64,000 nt of DNA from JAVBWO01 sp036677375 (GTDB lineage Bacteria; Bacillota; Dehalobacteriia; UBA4068; UBA4997), in assembly GCA_036677375.1 (NCBI GenBank), contig JAVBWO010000019.1:3232-67231 (forward strand), in the 5' to 3' direction. Below are positions 9,219 through 17,861 of the stretch, piece by piece. A model generated the notes under the pieces. The model did no database searches, had not been told where the DNA came from, and saw only the letters and a program-made list of their open reading frames with translations. Position 1 is the stretch's first letter. Each line of letters starts with the position of its first letter. The translations under genes were made by a program, and so were the position numbers.

Positions 9219-10670
9219 ATGGAGTCAAAACCGGAATCCGTGTGGAGCGCCAGCTGTAATATGGCGGAACGGAACGCGTTGTCCGGGGATATCAAAGCCG
9301 ATGTGCTGGTAATCGGTGCCGGTATGGCAGGAATGCTGACGGCTTATCTTTTAAAGGAACGGGGAGTGGATGTGGTGGTGCTGGATGCTTCCACCATTGG
9401 CGGCGGTGCTACCAAAAACACCACTGCCAAGATCACTTCCCAGCATCGCTTGATTTACCACCGCCTGATCCAGGAATTTGGCCAGGAAAAGGCGGCCCAG
9501 TTTGCACAGGCCAATCAGGCCGCGGTAGAGAAATATCGCAGTATGGTTTCGGAAAAAAATATTGCCTGTGATTTTCAGGATCTGCCGGCTTATGTCTACT
9601 CTTTAGACGAAAGGGCAAATCTGGAGGAGGAAGCCAAAGATGCGATTGCTGTGGGCCTTCCCGCGGATGTGGTGGATGAGACGGCTTTGCCTTTCCCGGT
9701 AGCAGGGGCATTGCGCTTTACCAGACAAGCGCAATTTAATCCCTTAAGATTTTTACAGTTTATCTCCCGGGATATCACAGTTTATGAGCATTCCATGGTG
9801 AAGAGTTTGGAGGGGAACCGCGCTATTGGCGACCAGGGCAGTGTGACGGCAGATCATATCGTGGTGGCGACACACTATCCTTTTATCAATACGCCCGGTT
9901 ACTATTTTATGAAAATGCATCAGGAGCGCTCTTATGTCATTGCTTTAGATAATGCGCCCGATCTCCAGGGTATGTATATAGATGCCGATGATACCGGCTA
10001 TTCCTTCCGAAATTATCAGGACATGGTCCTTTTAGGAGGAGCTGGACATCGTACCGGCCAGAACGGCGCCGGAGGCAGTTACGATAAGCTGCGTCAAGCA
10101 GGTGGTAAATATTTTGAAGGAAGTCAGGAAAAATATTACTGGTCGAATCAGGACTGTGCCACTTTAGATAGCATTCCCTATATCGGTCAATACGCCTCTT
10201 CCCTGCCGTGGGTGTCTGTAGCCACCGGCTTTAATAAATGGGGTATGACCGGTTCGATGGTTTCGGCAATGCTGCTTACCGATGAGATCATGGGGGTAGA
10301 AAACGAATATGCCGAGATCTTTACGCCCAAGCGGATGCCCTTCTGGTCTTCGTTAAAAAATCTAACCGATAATACCGTGACGGCGGTCTCCGGTCTCCTC
10401 AAAGCGAAGCTGCAGGTTCCCGATGTCGTAATTGCCGCTTTGCCCAAAGGTCATGGCGGCGTTGTGGAAGTGGAAGACCAAAAAATGGGCGTTTATAAGA
10501 GCCCGGAGGGTACTTCCTATATTGTATCGGCCAAATGTCCTCATATGGGCTGTCAATTGGCCTGGAATCCCGATGAGCTTACCTGGGAATGTCCCTGTCA
10601 CGGCTCCCGGTTTGACATTTGCGGCAATATCATTAATAACCCTGCCATGAAAGGAATTGCGAATGATTGA
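9219..10670 (+). CDS. FAD-dependent oxidoreductase with C-terminal Rieske domain
   Basis: A 483-aa fusion of a DAO-type FAD domain and a Rieske [2Fe-2S] domain. The FAD-binding GxGxxG is in VLVIGAGMAGMLTAYLL near residue 29, with the adenosine-binding acid at VVVLDAS. The Rieske ligands are CPHMGC and, 17 residues later, CPCHGS near residues 453-476. Proteins of this layout are annotated as Rieske-type oxidoreductases of unknown substrate. ATG 9219 follows AAAGGAGGC, which overlaps the end of the upstream yyaL-like gene, so the two are cotranscribed. The end (NNPAMKGIAND) is slightly short relative to typical Rieske tails, but the cluster ligands are present. Confidence 0.9.
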   Translation: MESKPESVWSASCNMAERNALSGDIKADVLVIGAGMAGMLTAYLLKERGVDVVVLDASTIGGGATKNTTAKITSQHRLIYHRLIQEFGQEKAAQFAQANQAAVEKYRSMVSEKNIACDFQDLPAYVYSLDERANLEEEAKDAIAVGLPADVVDETALPFPVAGALRFTRQAQFNPLRFLQFISRDITVYEHSMVKSLEGNRAIGDQGSVTADHIVVATHYPFINTPGYYFMKMHQERSYVIALDNAPDLQGMYIDADDTGYSFRNYQDMVLLGGAGHRTGQNGAGGSYDKLRQAGGKYFEGSQEKYYWSNQDCATLDSIPYIGQYASSLPWVSVATGFNKWGMTGSMVSAMLLTDEIMGVENEYAEIFTPKRMPFWSSLKNLTDNTVTAVSGLLKAKLQVPDVVIAALPKGHGGVVEVEDQKMGVYKSPEGTSYIVSAKCPHMGCQLAWNPDELTWECPCHGSRFDICGNIINNPAMKGIAND

Positions 10671-10960
10671 ATATCACGGGGTCGGCAGAAACATTCTTAT
10701 TTTAAGGGTTGGTATTTCAAGCACCAGGCGTAGAAAACAGTATTCCCGGTATTAATATAGATAAAACAGGACGGCGTTCTGCTCTTTTTCAAATCATTAC
10801 GGCAAATCATTTTTATCATGCGCCTTTTAATTTTTCCGAATTTAGTGCCAGCCGGCATGGAATGGCAATCCATCTTGGGGAAAATTGCCTATATTTTCTT
10901 ACCGTAAGAAAAACAACACCAGAAGGGGCTGCAAGAGGAATATCACCAGGGAAAAAACGA

Positions 10961-11007
10961 AACCGCGGAGAAAGAAAGTTGCTACCTTCTCCGCGGTTTT
11001 TTTATTA
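10961..11007. terminator. Bidirectional terminator between convergent genes
   Basis: AACCGCGGAGAA / TTCTCCGCGGTT hairpin with A-rich 5' and T-rich 3' flanks. It serves the FAD/Rieske gene and the convergent thioesterase gene. The 10671-10960 stretch before it contains no credible gene. Confidence 0.85.
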
Positions 11008-11018
11008 ATCGTACAATT

Positions 11019-11405
11019 TTATTTTTCAAGTTTCCCAAGCGCGCGGGACTGGAATTTCTCTTGGTTGACGATAAAGCGTTCGTGTAGGCCTTCACCAATC
11101 TTTTCTTTTTCGTCAAATGCAGAAACGTTGAAAGTTAGTTTTCTGCCTTCGATGGCGGTCAGTTCGCAGTGAAAGGTAACTTTCATGCCCAATGGCGTAG
11201 CTGCCGTGTGGGTGACATGGAGCAGAGTACCCACCGTCACATTCCCTTGACCGATCTCAGCTGCCACGGTAGTGGCACAGACATTTTCCATAAAAGCGAT
11301 CATCATGGGTGTAGCAAAGACGTCTACCAAGCCGCTGCCTAAGCTGGATGCCAACATAGACGCTTCGACAATGATTTCTTTGGTACCTTTTAAACCAATT
11401 TTCAT
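11019..11405 (-). CDS. Thioesterase-family protein (fluoroacetyl-CoA thioesterase FlK-like)
   Basis: A 128-residue single hot-dog-fold protein. The run GSGLVDVFATPMMIAFMENV near residues 23-42 matches the FlK-like family, in which a Thr/Glu/His triad acts on acyl-CoAs; GTLLHVTHTAATPLG and GLHERFIVN follow. Small-molecule acyl-CoA hydrolysis is the family expectation; fluoroacetyl-CoA specificity should not be assumed. The ATG at 11405 follows GAAAGGAGAAG on the reverse strand, and a consensus promoter lies at 11516-11544. It is monocistronic and faces the terminator at 10961. Confidence 0.85.
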   Translation of the reverse strand: MKIGLKGTKEIIVEASMLASSLGSGLVDVFATPMMIAFMENVCATTVAAEIGQGNVTVGTLLHVTHTAATPLGMKVTFHCELTAIEGRKLTFNVSAFDEKEKIGEGLHERFIVNQEKFQSRALGKLEK

Positions 11406-11515
11406 TTTGCTTCTCCTTTCGGTTTTCTGACTCTCATAAGCTTAGTCATCAAACAGCAAAGTGTGACTGCTTTATTAAAAATGGAAGCCTTGGAAGCTTT
11501 TATCATGTTTGATAT

Positions 11516-11544
11516 ATTGTAGCCCGTGTTGTGAAGGCTGTCAA
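11516..11544 (-). promoter_or_regulatory. Consensus promoter for the FlK-like thioesterase gene
   Basis: On the reverse strand TTGACA, exactly 17 bp, then TACAAT, about 110 bp before the start codon. No promoter of similar quality was seen for the divergent ybaK-like gene. Confidence 0.7.
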
Positions 11545-11711
11545 TGATGATTTCATAATTTCATGTTTCTATCAAGGGAGGAAAGCTCTTAGCCGGGCAG
11601 GCTGCCGACGGGAGAAAATGCCGTTGTAATCTTATCCCGTTGGTGTTAAGATAAAATCAAAAAAATGAATCCGTTCCCCGCCGGTGTGGAACAAAAAAGG
11701 AGCAGATCATA

Positions 11712-12191
11712 ATGGAAAAGATCGCCAAAACCAATGCCATGCGGGTCTTAGAGAAAGAAAAAATCGCCTATCACGCTTATACATATGGCAGTGAAGAGTT
11801 TTTGGACGGCGTTACCGTGGCAGGTATGATCAGCAAACCGGTGGAGCAGGTTTTTAAGACTTTGGTTACAGTAGGCGGCAGCAAAACGATTTTTGTTTTT
11901 GTCATTCCGGTGGCAAAGGAGCTTTCTTTGAAGGCCGCCGCCAAAGCGGTGGGGGAGAAATCCATCGAAATGCTGCCTGCCAAGGATATTACAGCGGTAA
12001 CGGGATATTTAAAGGGAGGCTGTTCGCCCATTGCTATGAAGAAACCGTATCAAACGGTGATGGATGAAAGCGCTGAAGCGCAGGCAACCATCATTTTCTC
12101 CGCAGGCAAGCGGGGAATGCAGATGGAGGTAGCACCAAAAGACTTGGCGCGGATTACGCATGCGGTCTTTGCTCCCGTGGTCATGGCATAA
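11712..12191 (+). CDS. ybaK: YbaK/EbsC-type Cys-tRNA(Pro) deacylase
   Basis: A trans-editing domain protein of 159 aa that hydrolyses mischarged Cys-tRNA(Pro) or related species. Family marks are TNAMRVLEKEKIAYHAYTY at the N-terminus, VFKTLVTVGG near residue 46, AKELSLKAAAKAVGEKS with the invariant lysine region, GYLKGGCSPIAMKK near residue 97 and the C-terminal IFSAGKRGMQMEVAP. ATG 11712 follows AAAAAAGGAGCAG with good spacing. The window also holds a tRNA-Pro gene, but it is 25 kb away and not functionally linked by position. Confidence 0.92.
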   Translation: MEKIAKTNAMRVLEKEKIAYHAYTYGSEEFLDGVTVAGMISKPVEQVFKTLVTVGGSKTIFVFVIPVAKELSLKAAAKAVGEKSIEMLPAKDITAVTGYLKGGCSPIAMKKPYQTVMDESAEAQATIIFSAGKRGMQMEVAPKDLARITHAVFAPVVMA

Positions 12192-12303
12192 TAGCATTAT
12201 AAATAAAGGAATGACTTTTGGACCCTATCGAAGCAGTCTTCGTTTTACCGGTTTGGTAGAACGGTTGTGGCAGGGATTAAAATAAACCGTAGGTCATAAA
12301 AAG

Positions 12304-12346
12304 ACCGTTCTACCAGCAGGCTCCTGCAAAGAGAACGGTTTTTCTT
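12304..12346. terminator. Bidirectional terminator between ybaK and the Gx-transporter gene
   Basis: ACCGTTCT / AGAACGGT stem, with a nested GCAGG/CCTGC hairpin, followed by TTTTTCTTTT on the plus strand and TCTTTTT on the minus strand. A further arm GGTAGAACGGT at 12255 can pair with 12304-12314 instead. The rest of 12192-12640 shows no gene. Confidence 0.75.
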
Positions 12347-12647
12347 TTATAAAATATGGTAATCAAACCTTATAATGGCAGTGGGCGCAAGTGGGGAATA
12401 CAAGAAAACAGATAAGAGGAAAAGCAGAAAAGCGGGAAAGTATTCCTGCCGTTTTGCTTTTTGCTCGTACACTATAATATCTAAAATTGTGATATAGCGG
12501 CGAGGATGTTTTACGCAGGACAAGGCGGAGAAATGAGGATTCCTTCATGTATTTCCATTGACGACAATACAGTAATGCACGAAACAGGCTGCCGATGTAT
12601 ACAAGGATTAGGTGTTACAGTGTATCAGGATGCGTTCCAGGATGCGT

Positions 12648-13142
12648 TTAAATAGGAATACGCCTGCGCAGAAGGATTACAAAAATGCCGGTCACGGCGC
12701 CTGCCGGCAAAGCGGCAAACAGTAAGACGGGTAAATAGAAAAAGACGCCGACTTGCTCCAAAAAGAAAGAGGCTACCGATAGCTGGGTAACATTATGCAC
12801 CACCGCGCCGACAATACTGATGCCGATAGGTGATGTTTTAGGCAGCAGCCGGATGAAAAGGGCCATCAGGCAGGCGCTGGTAATTCCTCCGGCAAAAGCC
12901 ATGAAAAAGCCGAAAGAAAGGAAGGTGCCGGTGAGAAGGGAGCCCAAGGAAACCCGGAGGATGGTTATGATAATAGCGCTGGAAAAATCCAGGCTGTATA
13001 AAGCCCAGAGAGTAATAATGTTGGCAAGCCCCAGCTTGACCCCGGGAACCGGGAAGGGGTTTGGCAACAAAGCCTCAACAATATGAAGGATAATAGCTGC
13101 AGCGGTCAAAATGCCCGCCGTCGTGATTTTTTTGGTATTCAT
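12648..13142 (-). CDS. Gx transporter family membrane protein (Hpre_diP_synt_I type)
   Basis: A 164-aa integral membrane protein with about five hydrophobic segments and the family motif PNPFPVPGVKLGLANIITL near residues 27-45. It was historically called heptaprenyl diphosphate synthase component I but resembles small ECF S-component-like transporters. It starts with ATG after CAAGGAGTA. It is downstream of, and on the same strand as, the NusG-II gene with a 47-bp gap; this pair recurs in Firmicutes, often near quinone, FMN-transfer or redox genes. The substrate is unknown. Confidence 0.87.
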   Translation of the reverse strand: MNTKKITTAGILTAAAIILHIVEALLPNPFPVPGVKLGLANIITLWALYSLDFSSAIIITILRVSLGSLLTGTFLSFGFFMAFAGGITSACLMALFIRLLPKTSPIGISIVGAVVHNVTQLSVASFFLEQVGVFFYLPVLLFAALPAGAVTGIFVILLRRRIPI

Positions 13143-13189
13143 AAAGAGAAATACTCCTTGCTCCTTACGACTATGGAAAAGTCATTTTA

Positions 13190-13561
13190 TTAATAGGAAA
13201 TGGCGTCTACGGGACTTTCCTCCGCAACGATCTTGATCACAACGCGGTTAGGCACGCAAGCGATCACCTGACCCCCATGGCTGATCCAGCCGGTTTTCAC
13301 GCAGATCTGGTCGGGGCAGGGCGCTTCCAGCATGCGGATCTGCCCAGGTTTGGTTTCCACGATGCAGGGATAGGCGGCACCTTGGATCGTTATGGTTTGG
13401 GATTGATCTAGTTTTACGGTTTCCACCACCTTACCGTCAACGGTGATGACAGCTTGAACAGCTTCTCCTGTTGTTCCCATACCGAACAGGGCAAAAGCCA
13501 GCCAAGCGAGAAGGCCTAAGGCAATCACGGCAAAAATGATCCATAAATCCTGCTTGGACAT
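13190..13561 (-). CDS. NusG domain II-containing exported protein
   Basis: A 123-aa protein with one N-terminal membrane anchor (residues 6-26, IIFAVIALGLLAWLAFALF) and an extracytoplasmic NusG-II fold. Typical features seen are TVKLDQSQTITIQGA, and two cysteines in EAPCPDQICVKTGWI followed by ACVPNRVVIKI. The ATG follows GAAAGGAGCGG. It is the first gene of a two-gene unit with the Gx-transporter gene. The role is not established; the Cys pair and partner suggest an envelope or redox-linked function. Confidence 0.87.
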   Translation of the reverse strand: MSKQDLWIIFAVIALGLLAWLAFALFGMGTTGEAVQAVITVDGKVVETVKLDQSQTITIQGAAYPCIVETKPGQIRMLEAPCPDQICVKTGWISHGGQVIACVPNRVVIKIVAEESPVDAISY

Positions 13562-13619
13562 GGTAACCGCTCCTTTCGTAGTAGATTATACGCCGTTGGC
13601 ACAGAATTTGCAAGAATCG

Positions 13620-13715
13620 ACAAGAGGCAGGGGAAGGCAGGAAAGCAGGAAAACAAAAAATTAGGAAAGTAGGAAAGAAGAAAACAGGAAAACAGGAAAC
13701 AAGAAAGCAGTCAAA
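13620..13715. repeat. Polypurine tract of GGAAA(G/A)(C/A)A-like near-repeats upstream of topB
   Basis: An almost uninterrupted A/G-rich stretch with irregular repetition of GGAAAGCAGGAAAAC-like units, between the divergent NusG-II and topB genes. No function is evident. The following 13716-13966 segment is AT-rich with an extended -10 (TGTTATAAT) near 13786 but no good -35. Confidence 0.55.
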
Positions 13716-13966
13716 GAAACGTGTTTCTTTTGTTATTTATGGCATTAACAAAAACATAGCAACGAAGCAACTTGACCGTTTTTTATGTTATAATGAAAAG
13801 CAGTAAAATCGAAAAACAAAACTGTGCATATCGTTGTCTTTGATTTTTAGACTCTAAGATTATTTTTTATTGCTTGTCTGCGGCGTAAAAAAGTGTGCTG
13901 TAGAAAAATGCCGTTTGGGGTTTTCATATTAAAGAAGCGATGAAGTAGGAAGAAGGATGTGACGGA

Positions 13967-16132
13967 ATGGGCAAGATCCTGGTTTTAGCGGAGAAACCCT
14001 CTGTAGGCAAAGAGCTGGCCCGCGTATTGGGCTGCCGCAAAAGTGCAAACGGCTGCCTGATGGGGGATCGATATATCGTGACTTGGGCTTTGGGTCATTT
14101 GGTGACTCTGGCTGAGCCGGAGCATTATGGCGAGGAATACAAAAGCTGGCGCCTGGAGCTTTTACCCATGCTTCCCGCAAAAATGGCGTTGACGGTAATT
14201 CCGGAGACTGCTAAGCAATACGGTGTGGTAAAACAGCTCCTGCATAGCAGTGAGGTTTCTTCTTTAATCATTGCCACCGATGCCGGTCGGGAAGGGGAAC
14301 TGGTGGCTCGCTGGATTTTGGCGAAAGCCGGTTTTAACAAGCCCGTCAAGCGCCTGTGGATTTCCTCCCAGACTGACAAAGCCATTCGGCAGGGTTTTGC
14401 CGCCTTAAAAGACGGCAAAGAATACTATGATCTTTATCAGGCCGCCCAGGCTCTGGCGGAAGCCGACTGGCTGGTAGGACTCAATGTGACCCGGGCGCTG
14501 ACCTGCAAATACAATGCCCAGCTTTCCGCCGGCCGGGTGCAGACCCCCACCTTGGCTTTGATTGTAAGAAGGGAAGAAGAAATCAAACGCTTTGTTCCCA
14601 AGGATTATTATAATGTCAACGCCGATTTAGGCAGTTTTTTTGTCACTTACCGGGACGGCAAGAATCAGACTGCTATTTTCGACCGGCAGGAGGCAGAAAA
14701 GATAGCGGCGAAGATCCGAAATAAGATGTTTCGCATTACCCAGATTCAGGTGATTCCCAAAAAAACACCGCCGCCGCTGCTCTACGATCTTACCGAATTG
14801 CAGCGGGATGCCAATAAGCTATATCAGTATTCTCCCAAGGAGACATTGTCTATCATGCAGCGTTTATATGAAAACCATAAGATCCTGACCTACCCCAGAA
14901 CGGATTCCCGTTATTTGACCGATGATATTGTCCCTACTCTGCGGGAACGGCTGCAAAGTGTTTCTTTCGGTGAATTTTCTCCTTTGGCGGCGGAGATCAT
15001 TCGTCAGCGTAAGCCGATAGCCAGAGCTTGTGTCAACAACGCCAAGGTGACCGATCACCATGCCATTATTCCCACCGAGGAAGCGCCAAATCTTCTGAAT
15101 CTCAGCACAGGGGAAAAACGCGTTTATTTTCTGGTGGTGAAACGGTTTTTGACTTGTTTTTACCCTGATTACGAGTACAAGCAGCTGAAGATTACCTTAA
15201 CGGCGGAAGGAGAAGTTTTTACGGCCGCCGGGCGTGAGATTGTCCAGCAAGGGTGGCGAAAAGTCTATGACGGGGAAGAAGAAGTGGAAGAGGTGGAGCA
15301 GGTTTTACCCTCGCTTCGGAAAGGAGACAGCTTTACCTGTCAAACGGTACAGCTGAAGGCCTTAAAAACGGCGCCGCCTGCTCGCTATACCGAAGCGACC
15401 TTACTTTCCGCCATGGAGGACCCTTCTAAATATATTGAAGACAAACAGCTGAAAGGCTATATCGGCGGCGGTTTGGGGACTCCTGCCACCAGGGCGGATA
15501 TTATTGAAAAGCTATTTTCTTCCTTTTATGTGGAGAAAAAAGGGACTTCTATTGTTCCCACTTCCAAGGGTATGCAGTTGATTAGTTTAGCACCTAACGA
15601 TCTGAAAGAGCCCCTGTTGACCGCGCAATGGGAAAAAAAGCTGGAAGCCATCAGCAAAGGCGGCAATAAAGAGTCTTTTATTCAAGATATCAAAAATTAC
15701 GCTACCGCTTTGGTCAAAATGGTGGTAAAAAGCGAAGCCAAGTATGTACACGACAATATGACCAGAACGCCTTGTCCCGTTTGTGGCAAAATGATGCTTA
15801 GCGTTACCAGTAAAAAAGGCAAGATCCTGGTCTGTCAGGACCGGGAATGTGGGCACCGGCAAAATGTCAGCATGACCACCAATGCTCGCTGTCCCAACTG
15901 TCATAAGCATTTGGAGCTTTTTGGCGAGGGAGAAAAACGTACTTATGTTTGTCCTTGCGGTTTTCGGGAGAAGGCCGACGCCTTCCACAAGCGCATAAAA
16001 ACACAGGCCGGAGCGTCAAAGTCTGATGTGCAGCAATATCTGAAACAACAGAAAAGCGATGAACCGCAGGAAATGAGTGCGCTAGCCATGGCTCTTGCCA
16101 AGGCCATGGCGGAAAGAAAAGAAAAAAATTAA
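13967..16132 (+). CDS. topB: DNA topoisomerase III
   Basis: A type IA topoisomerase of 721 aa that decatenates and relaxes DNA through a 5'-phosphotyrosine. The Toprim domain starts at residue 2 (KILVLAEKPSVGKELARVLG) with the acidic ATDAGREGELVARWIL near residue 105. The catalytic tyrosine lies in LTYPRTDSRYL near residue 310, and SAGRVQTPTLALIVRRE and GLGTPATRADIIEKL follow the family. The C-terminus carries zinc-ribbon-like Cys pairs (CPVCGKM, CQDRECGHR, CPNCHKH, CPCGF). ATG 13967 follows an AGGAAGAAGGATG ribosome-site region. A Bacillus/Clostridia-type TopB of usual length. Confidence 0.96.
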   Translation: MGKILVLAEKPSVGKELARVLGCRKSANGCLMGDRYIVTWALGHLVTLAEPEHYGEEYKSWRLELLPMLPAKMALTVIPETAKQYGVVKQLLHSSEVSSLIIATDAGREGELVARWILAKAGFNKPVKRLWISSQTDKAIRQGFAALKDGKEYYDLYQAAQALAEADWLVGLNVTRALTCKYNAQLSAGRVQTPTLALIVRREEEIKRFVPKDYYNVNADLGSFFVTYRDGKNQTAIFDRQEAEKIAAKIRNKMFRITQIQVIPKKTPPPLLYDLTELQRDANKLYQYSPKETLSIMQRLYENHKILTYPRTDSRYLTDDIVPTLRERLQSVSFGEFSPLAAEIIRQRKPIARACVNNAKVTDHHAIIPTEEAPNLLNLSTGEKRVYFLVVKRFLTCFYPDYEYKQLKITLTAEGEVFTAAGREIVQQGWRKVYDGEEEVEEVEQVLPSLRKGDSFTCQTVQLKALKTAPPARYTEATLLSAMEDPSKYIEDKQLKGYIGGGLGTPATRADIIEKLFSSFYVEKKGTSIVPTSKGMQLISLAPNDLKEPLLTAQWEKKLEAISKGGNKESFIQDIKNYATALVKMVVKSEAKYVHDNMTRTPCPVCGKMMLSVTSKKGKILVCQDRECGHRQNVSMTTNARCPNCHKHLELFGEGEKRTYVCPCGFREKADAFHKRIKTQAGASKSDVQQYLKQQKSDEPQEMSALAMALAKAMAERKEKN

Positions 16133-16300
16133 GGGGACGGAATCCAATTTCTTGACTTCTGCTTGCTTGAATACAATATTAGTTGAAAATCTGTTAAGAT
16201 AAACTGGAAAAAGAAATACCCTTAGAGAAACTGCCAGCGAAGTATTATACTTTGACGAAGGTCGCCCCGGGCGGGTCTGGCATTTATAAAAAAGTAAAAT

Positions 16301-16335
16301 AAAAAACCCTGGAATCAAGTGATCTCAGGGTTTTT
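16301..16335. terminator. Bidirectional terminator between topB and the cytidylate-kinase-like gene
   Basis: AAAAAACCCTG...CAGGGTTTTT hairpin located between the convergent gene ends. Confidence 0.8.
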
Positions 16336-16368
16336 GTCCGTAAAGGGATGAAGAGGAAGATTGCATTT

Positions 16369-16992
16369 TTACTTGTGTGTCAGGACTAAAAATTCTTTTA
16401 TAAGCTTACCGGCTCCCTCCACGCCAATGAAACTGCTGTCTAAAGCCAGGTGGTAATTGCTGGCCACGCCCCATTTTTTCAAAGTATAGTAATTATAATA
16501 ATGCGTCCGTTTTTTATCGATTTTCAAAACATTTTCTTTGGCATCCTCCTGTTTTAGGTGGTAGAGGCTGACGGCCCGTTCCACCCGCTTTTCAAGGTTG
16601 GCGTGAATAAAAATATTGACACAGTGGGGATGATCTCTTAAAACATAGTCGGCACAGCGTCCCACGATCACAGCGTTTTCCGTTTCCCCAATGCGTTTGA
16701 TGATGGAAGATTGCAGTTGAAACAGCTTGTCGGTAATGGAAATGTCCAAAAGAGGCGTCATCTTATTGTTGGTGCTATAGGCGCCGAGGGCCAGAGAATA
16801 AAGAATATTGTTCATTGCCTTTTCATCTACGTTTTCGAAGATTTTTTGACTTAAGCCGCTTTCCTTGGCAGCTTCCGCCAGAAGTTCTTTGTCATAAAAA
16901 GCATAGCCCAGTTCCTGAGCCAGCAAACGGCCGATTTCTCTGCCGCCCGAACCATACTGCCTGCTGATAGTTATGATTTGGTGCTCTGTCAT
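16369..16992 (-). CDS. Cytidylate kinase-like family protein
   Basis: A 207-aa P-loop protein of the cytidylate-kinase-like (AAA_26) family. ITISRQYGSGGREIGRLLAQ gives the modified Walker A at residues 7-26, and VIVGRCADYVL near residue 109 and FIHANLEKRVERAV near 127 match relatives. Characterised cytidylate kinases are housekeeping enzymes, whereas this branch is common in Firmicutes with unknown substrate. The ATG follows TTAGGAGGGATCGTT. It is monocistronic, convergent with topB. Confidence 0.87.
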   Translation of the reverse strand: MTEHQIITISRQYGSGGREIGRLLAQELGYAFYDKELLAEAAKESGLSQKIFENVDEKAMNNILYSLALGAYSTNNKMTPLLDISITDKLFQLQSSIIKRIGETENAVIVGRCADYVLRDHPHCVNIFIHANLEKRVERAVSLYHLKQEDAKENVLKIDKKRTHYYNYYTLKKWGVASNYHLALDSSFIGVEGAGKLIKEFLVLTHK

Positions 16993-17179
16993 AACGATCC
17001 CTCCTAATTTAATTTGTCATCTATGTTGAATCAGTTTCCCCCTTTTCCTGCGAAGGATATTGGTTTCGTGCACGAAATAGGGTTTCTTTAATTTATATTT
17101 TATACAAAACAACGGCGGCAGTCAGGCGAATCCCAATTTTTAACTTTATAAATATGCAAGAAAATATTTTCATTTTTTT

Positions 17180-17323
17180 AATAAATTAAGAGAACATGTC
17201 ATTGACAAAGCTCGTATCCATTATACCATAACCAATGCGGGCGGCGCACCCAATATTATTCCAAACGAAGCGGAATCATGGTATTTTGTACGAGCGCCTT
17301 TCCGAAAAGATGTGGAAGAAATA
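17180..17323 (+). pseudogene. Fragment of an AbgB-type M20 amidohydrolase
   Basis: In one frame the DNA reads LREHVIDKARIHYTITNAGG, then APNIIPNEAESWYFVRAP, then FRKDVEEIT. This resembles an internal segment of M20-family aminobenzoyl-glutamate hydrolases (the pattern ARxHY-ITN-GG-PN-VP--AE-WY-VRAP). Neither a start nor the rest of the gene is present; it ends exactly where a 43-bp palindrome begins. I read it as a relic of a deleted gene. The identification rests on remembered family motifs. Confidence 0.7.
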
Positions 17324-17366
17324 ACCATAAAAGCATTAAGTCTGACAGACTTAATGCTTTTATGGT
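17324..17366. repeat. Perfect 21-bp inverted repeat with 1-nt centre
   Basis: Two exact 21-nt arms (17324-17344 and 17346-17366, beginning ACCATAAAAGCATTAAG) around a single A. It lacks a T-tract on either side, so it is not a standard terminator. It abuts the AbgB relic. No other gene lies between it and the promoter region near 17460. Confidence 0.9.
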
Positions 17367-17498
17367 TGCATTTCATGTCTCATGATTCAATAACTGGAAT
17401 ATTGCTTATTTGTTTTATAGGATTGATCATAAGCAAAATGTTATCATGTGATATGTTATAATAAAGGTAGATGTCTGAGAAAGTAAGAAGGTGAATCC

Positions 17499-17861
17499 AT
17501 GGGATTATTGCTTCGGGAAATTCTCAAATCAGAGTTTTTTAAAGACTTCAAGGTGCTGGCAGGTCATGGTGGCTTGGATAAACAGGCGCAGGGTTTGGCG
17601 ATCTTTGATGCTCCCGATGCCTTTCAATGGACGCAGGGAAAAGGGTTGGTGGTTACTTCGGGTTATGTGTTTTATCAAAATCCGGGCTTGTTCGAAACTT
17701 TTATTCATTCGGAAGGATTTAAAAAATCGTCGGGAGTAGGAATCAAACTACAAAGATTTTTAAAAGAGATACCAAACCAAGACATTCTTAAAGCGTTTAA
17801 CGAGTATGAGATTCCTCTTATAGGAAGAGGGGAGGGTTCAAAACGTGCGTATCTTAATTGA
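17499..17861 (+). pseudogene. Isolated PucR N-terminal domain, probable truncated regulator
   Basis: 120 residues matching the N-terminal purine-catabolism regulatory (PucR/PurC-like) domain: LLREILKSEFFKDFKVLAGH, then an LVVTSGYVF segment and a terminal EYEIPLI. In complete regulators this domain is followed by a GAF-like region and a C-terminal HTH; here the frame ends right after the domain, overlapping the yaiI start. ATG 17499 follows GAAGGTGAATCC. It could be a functional stand-alone domain, but with the AbgB relic upstream I favour a decayed catabolic regulator. Confidence 0.7.

Noticed and set aside
13772..13794. TTGACC...TATAAT as a topB promoter
   Set aside because: The spacer is only 11 bp; at most an extended -10 promoter could exist there.
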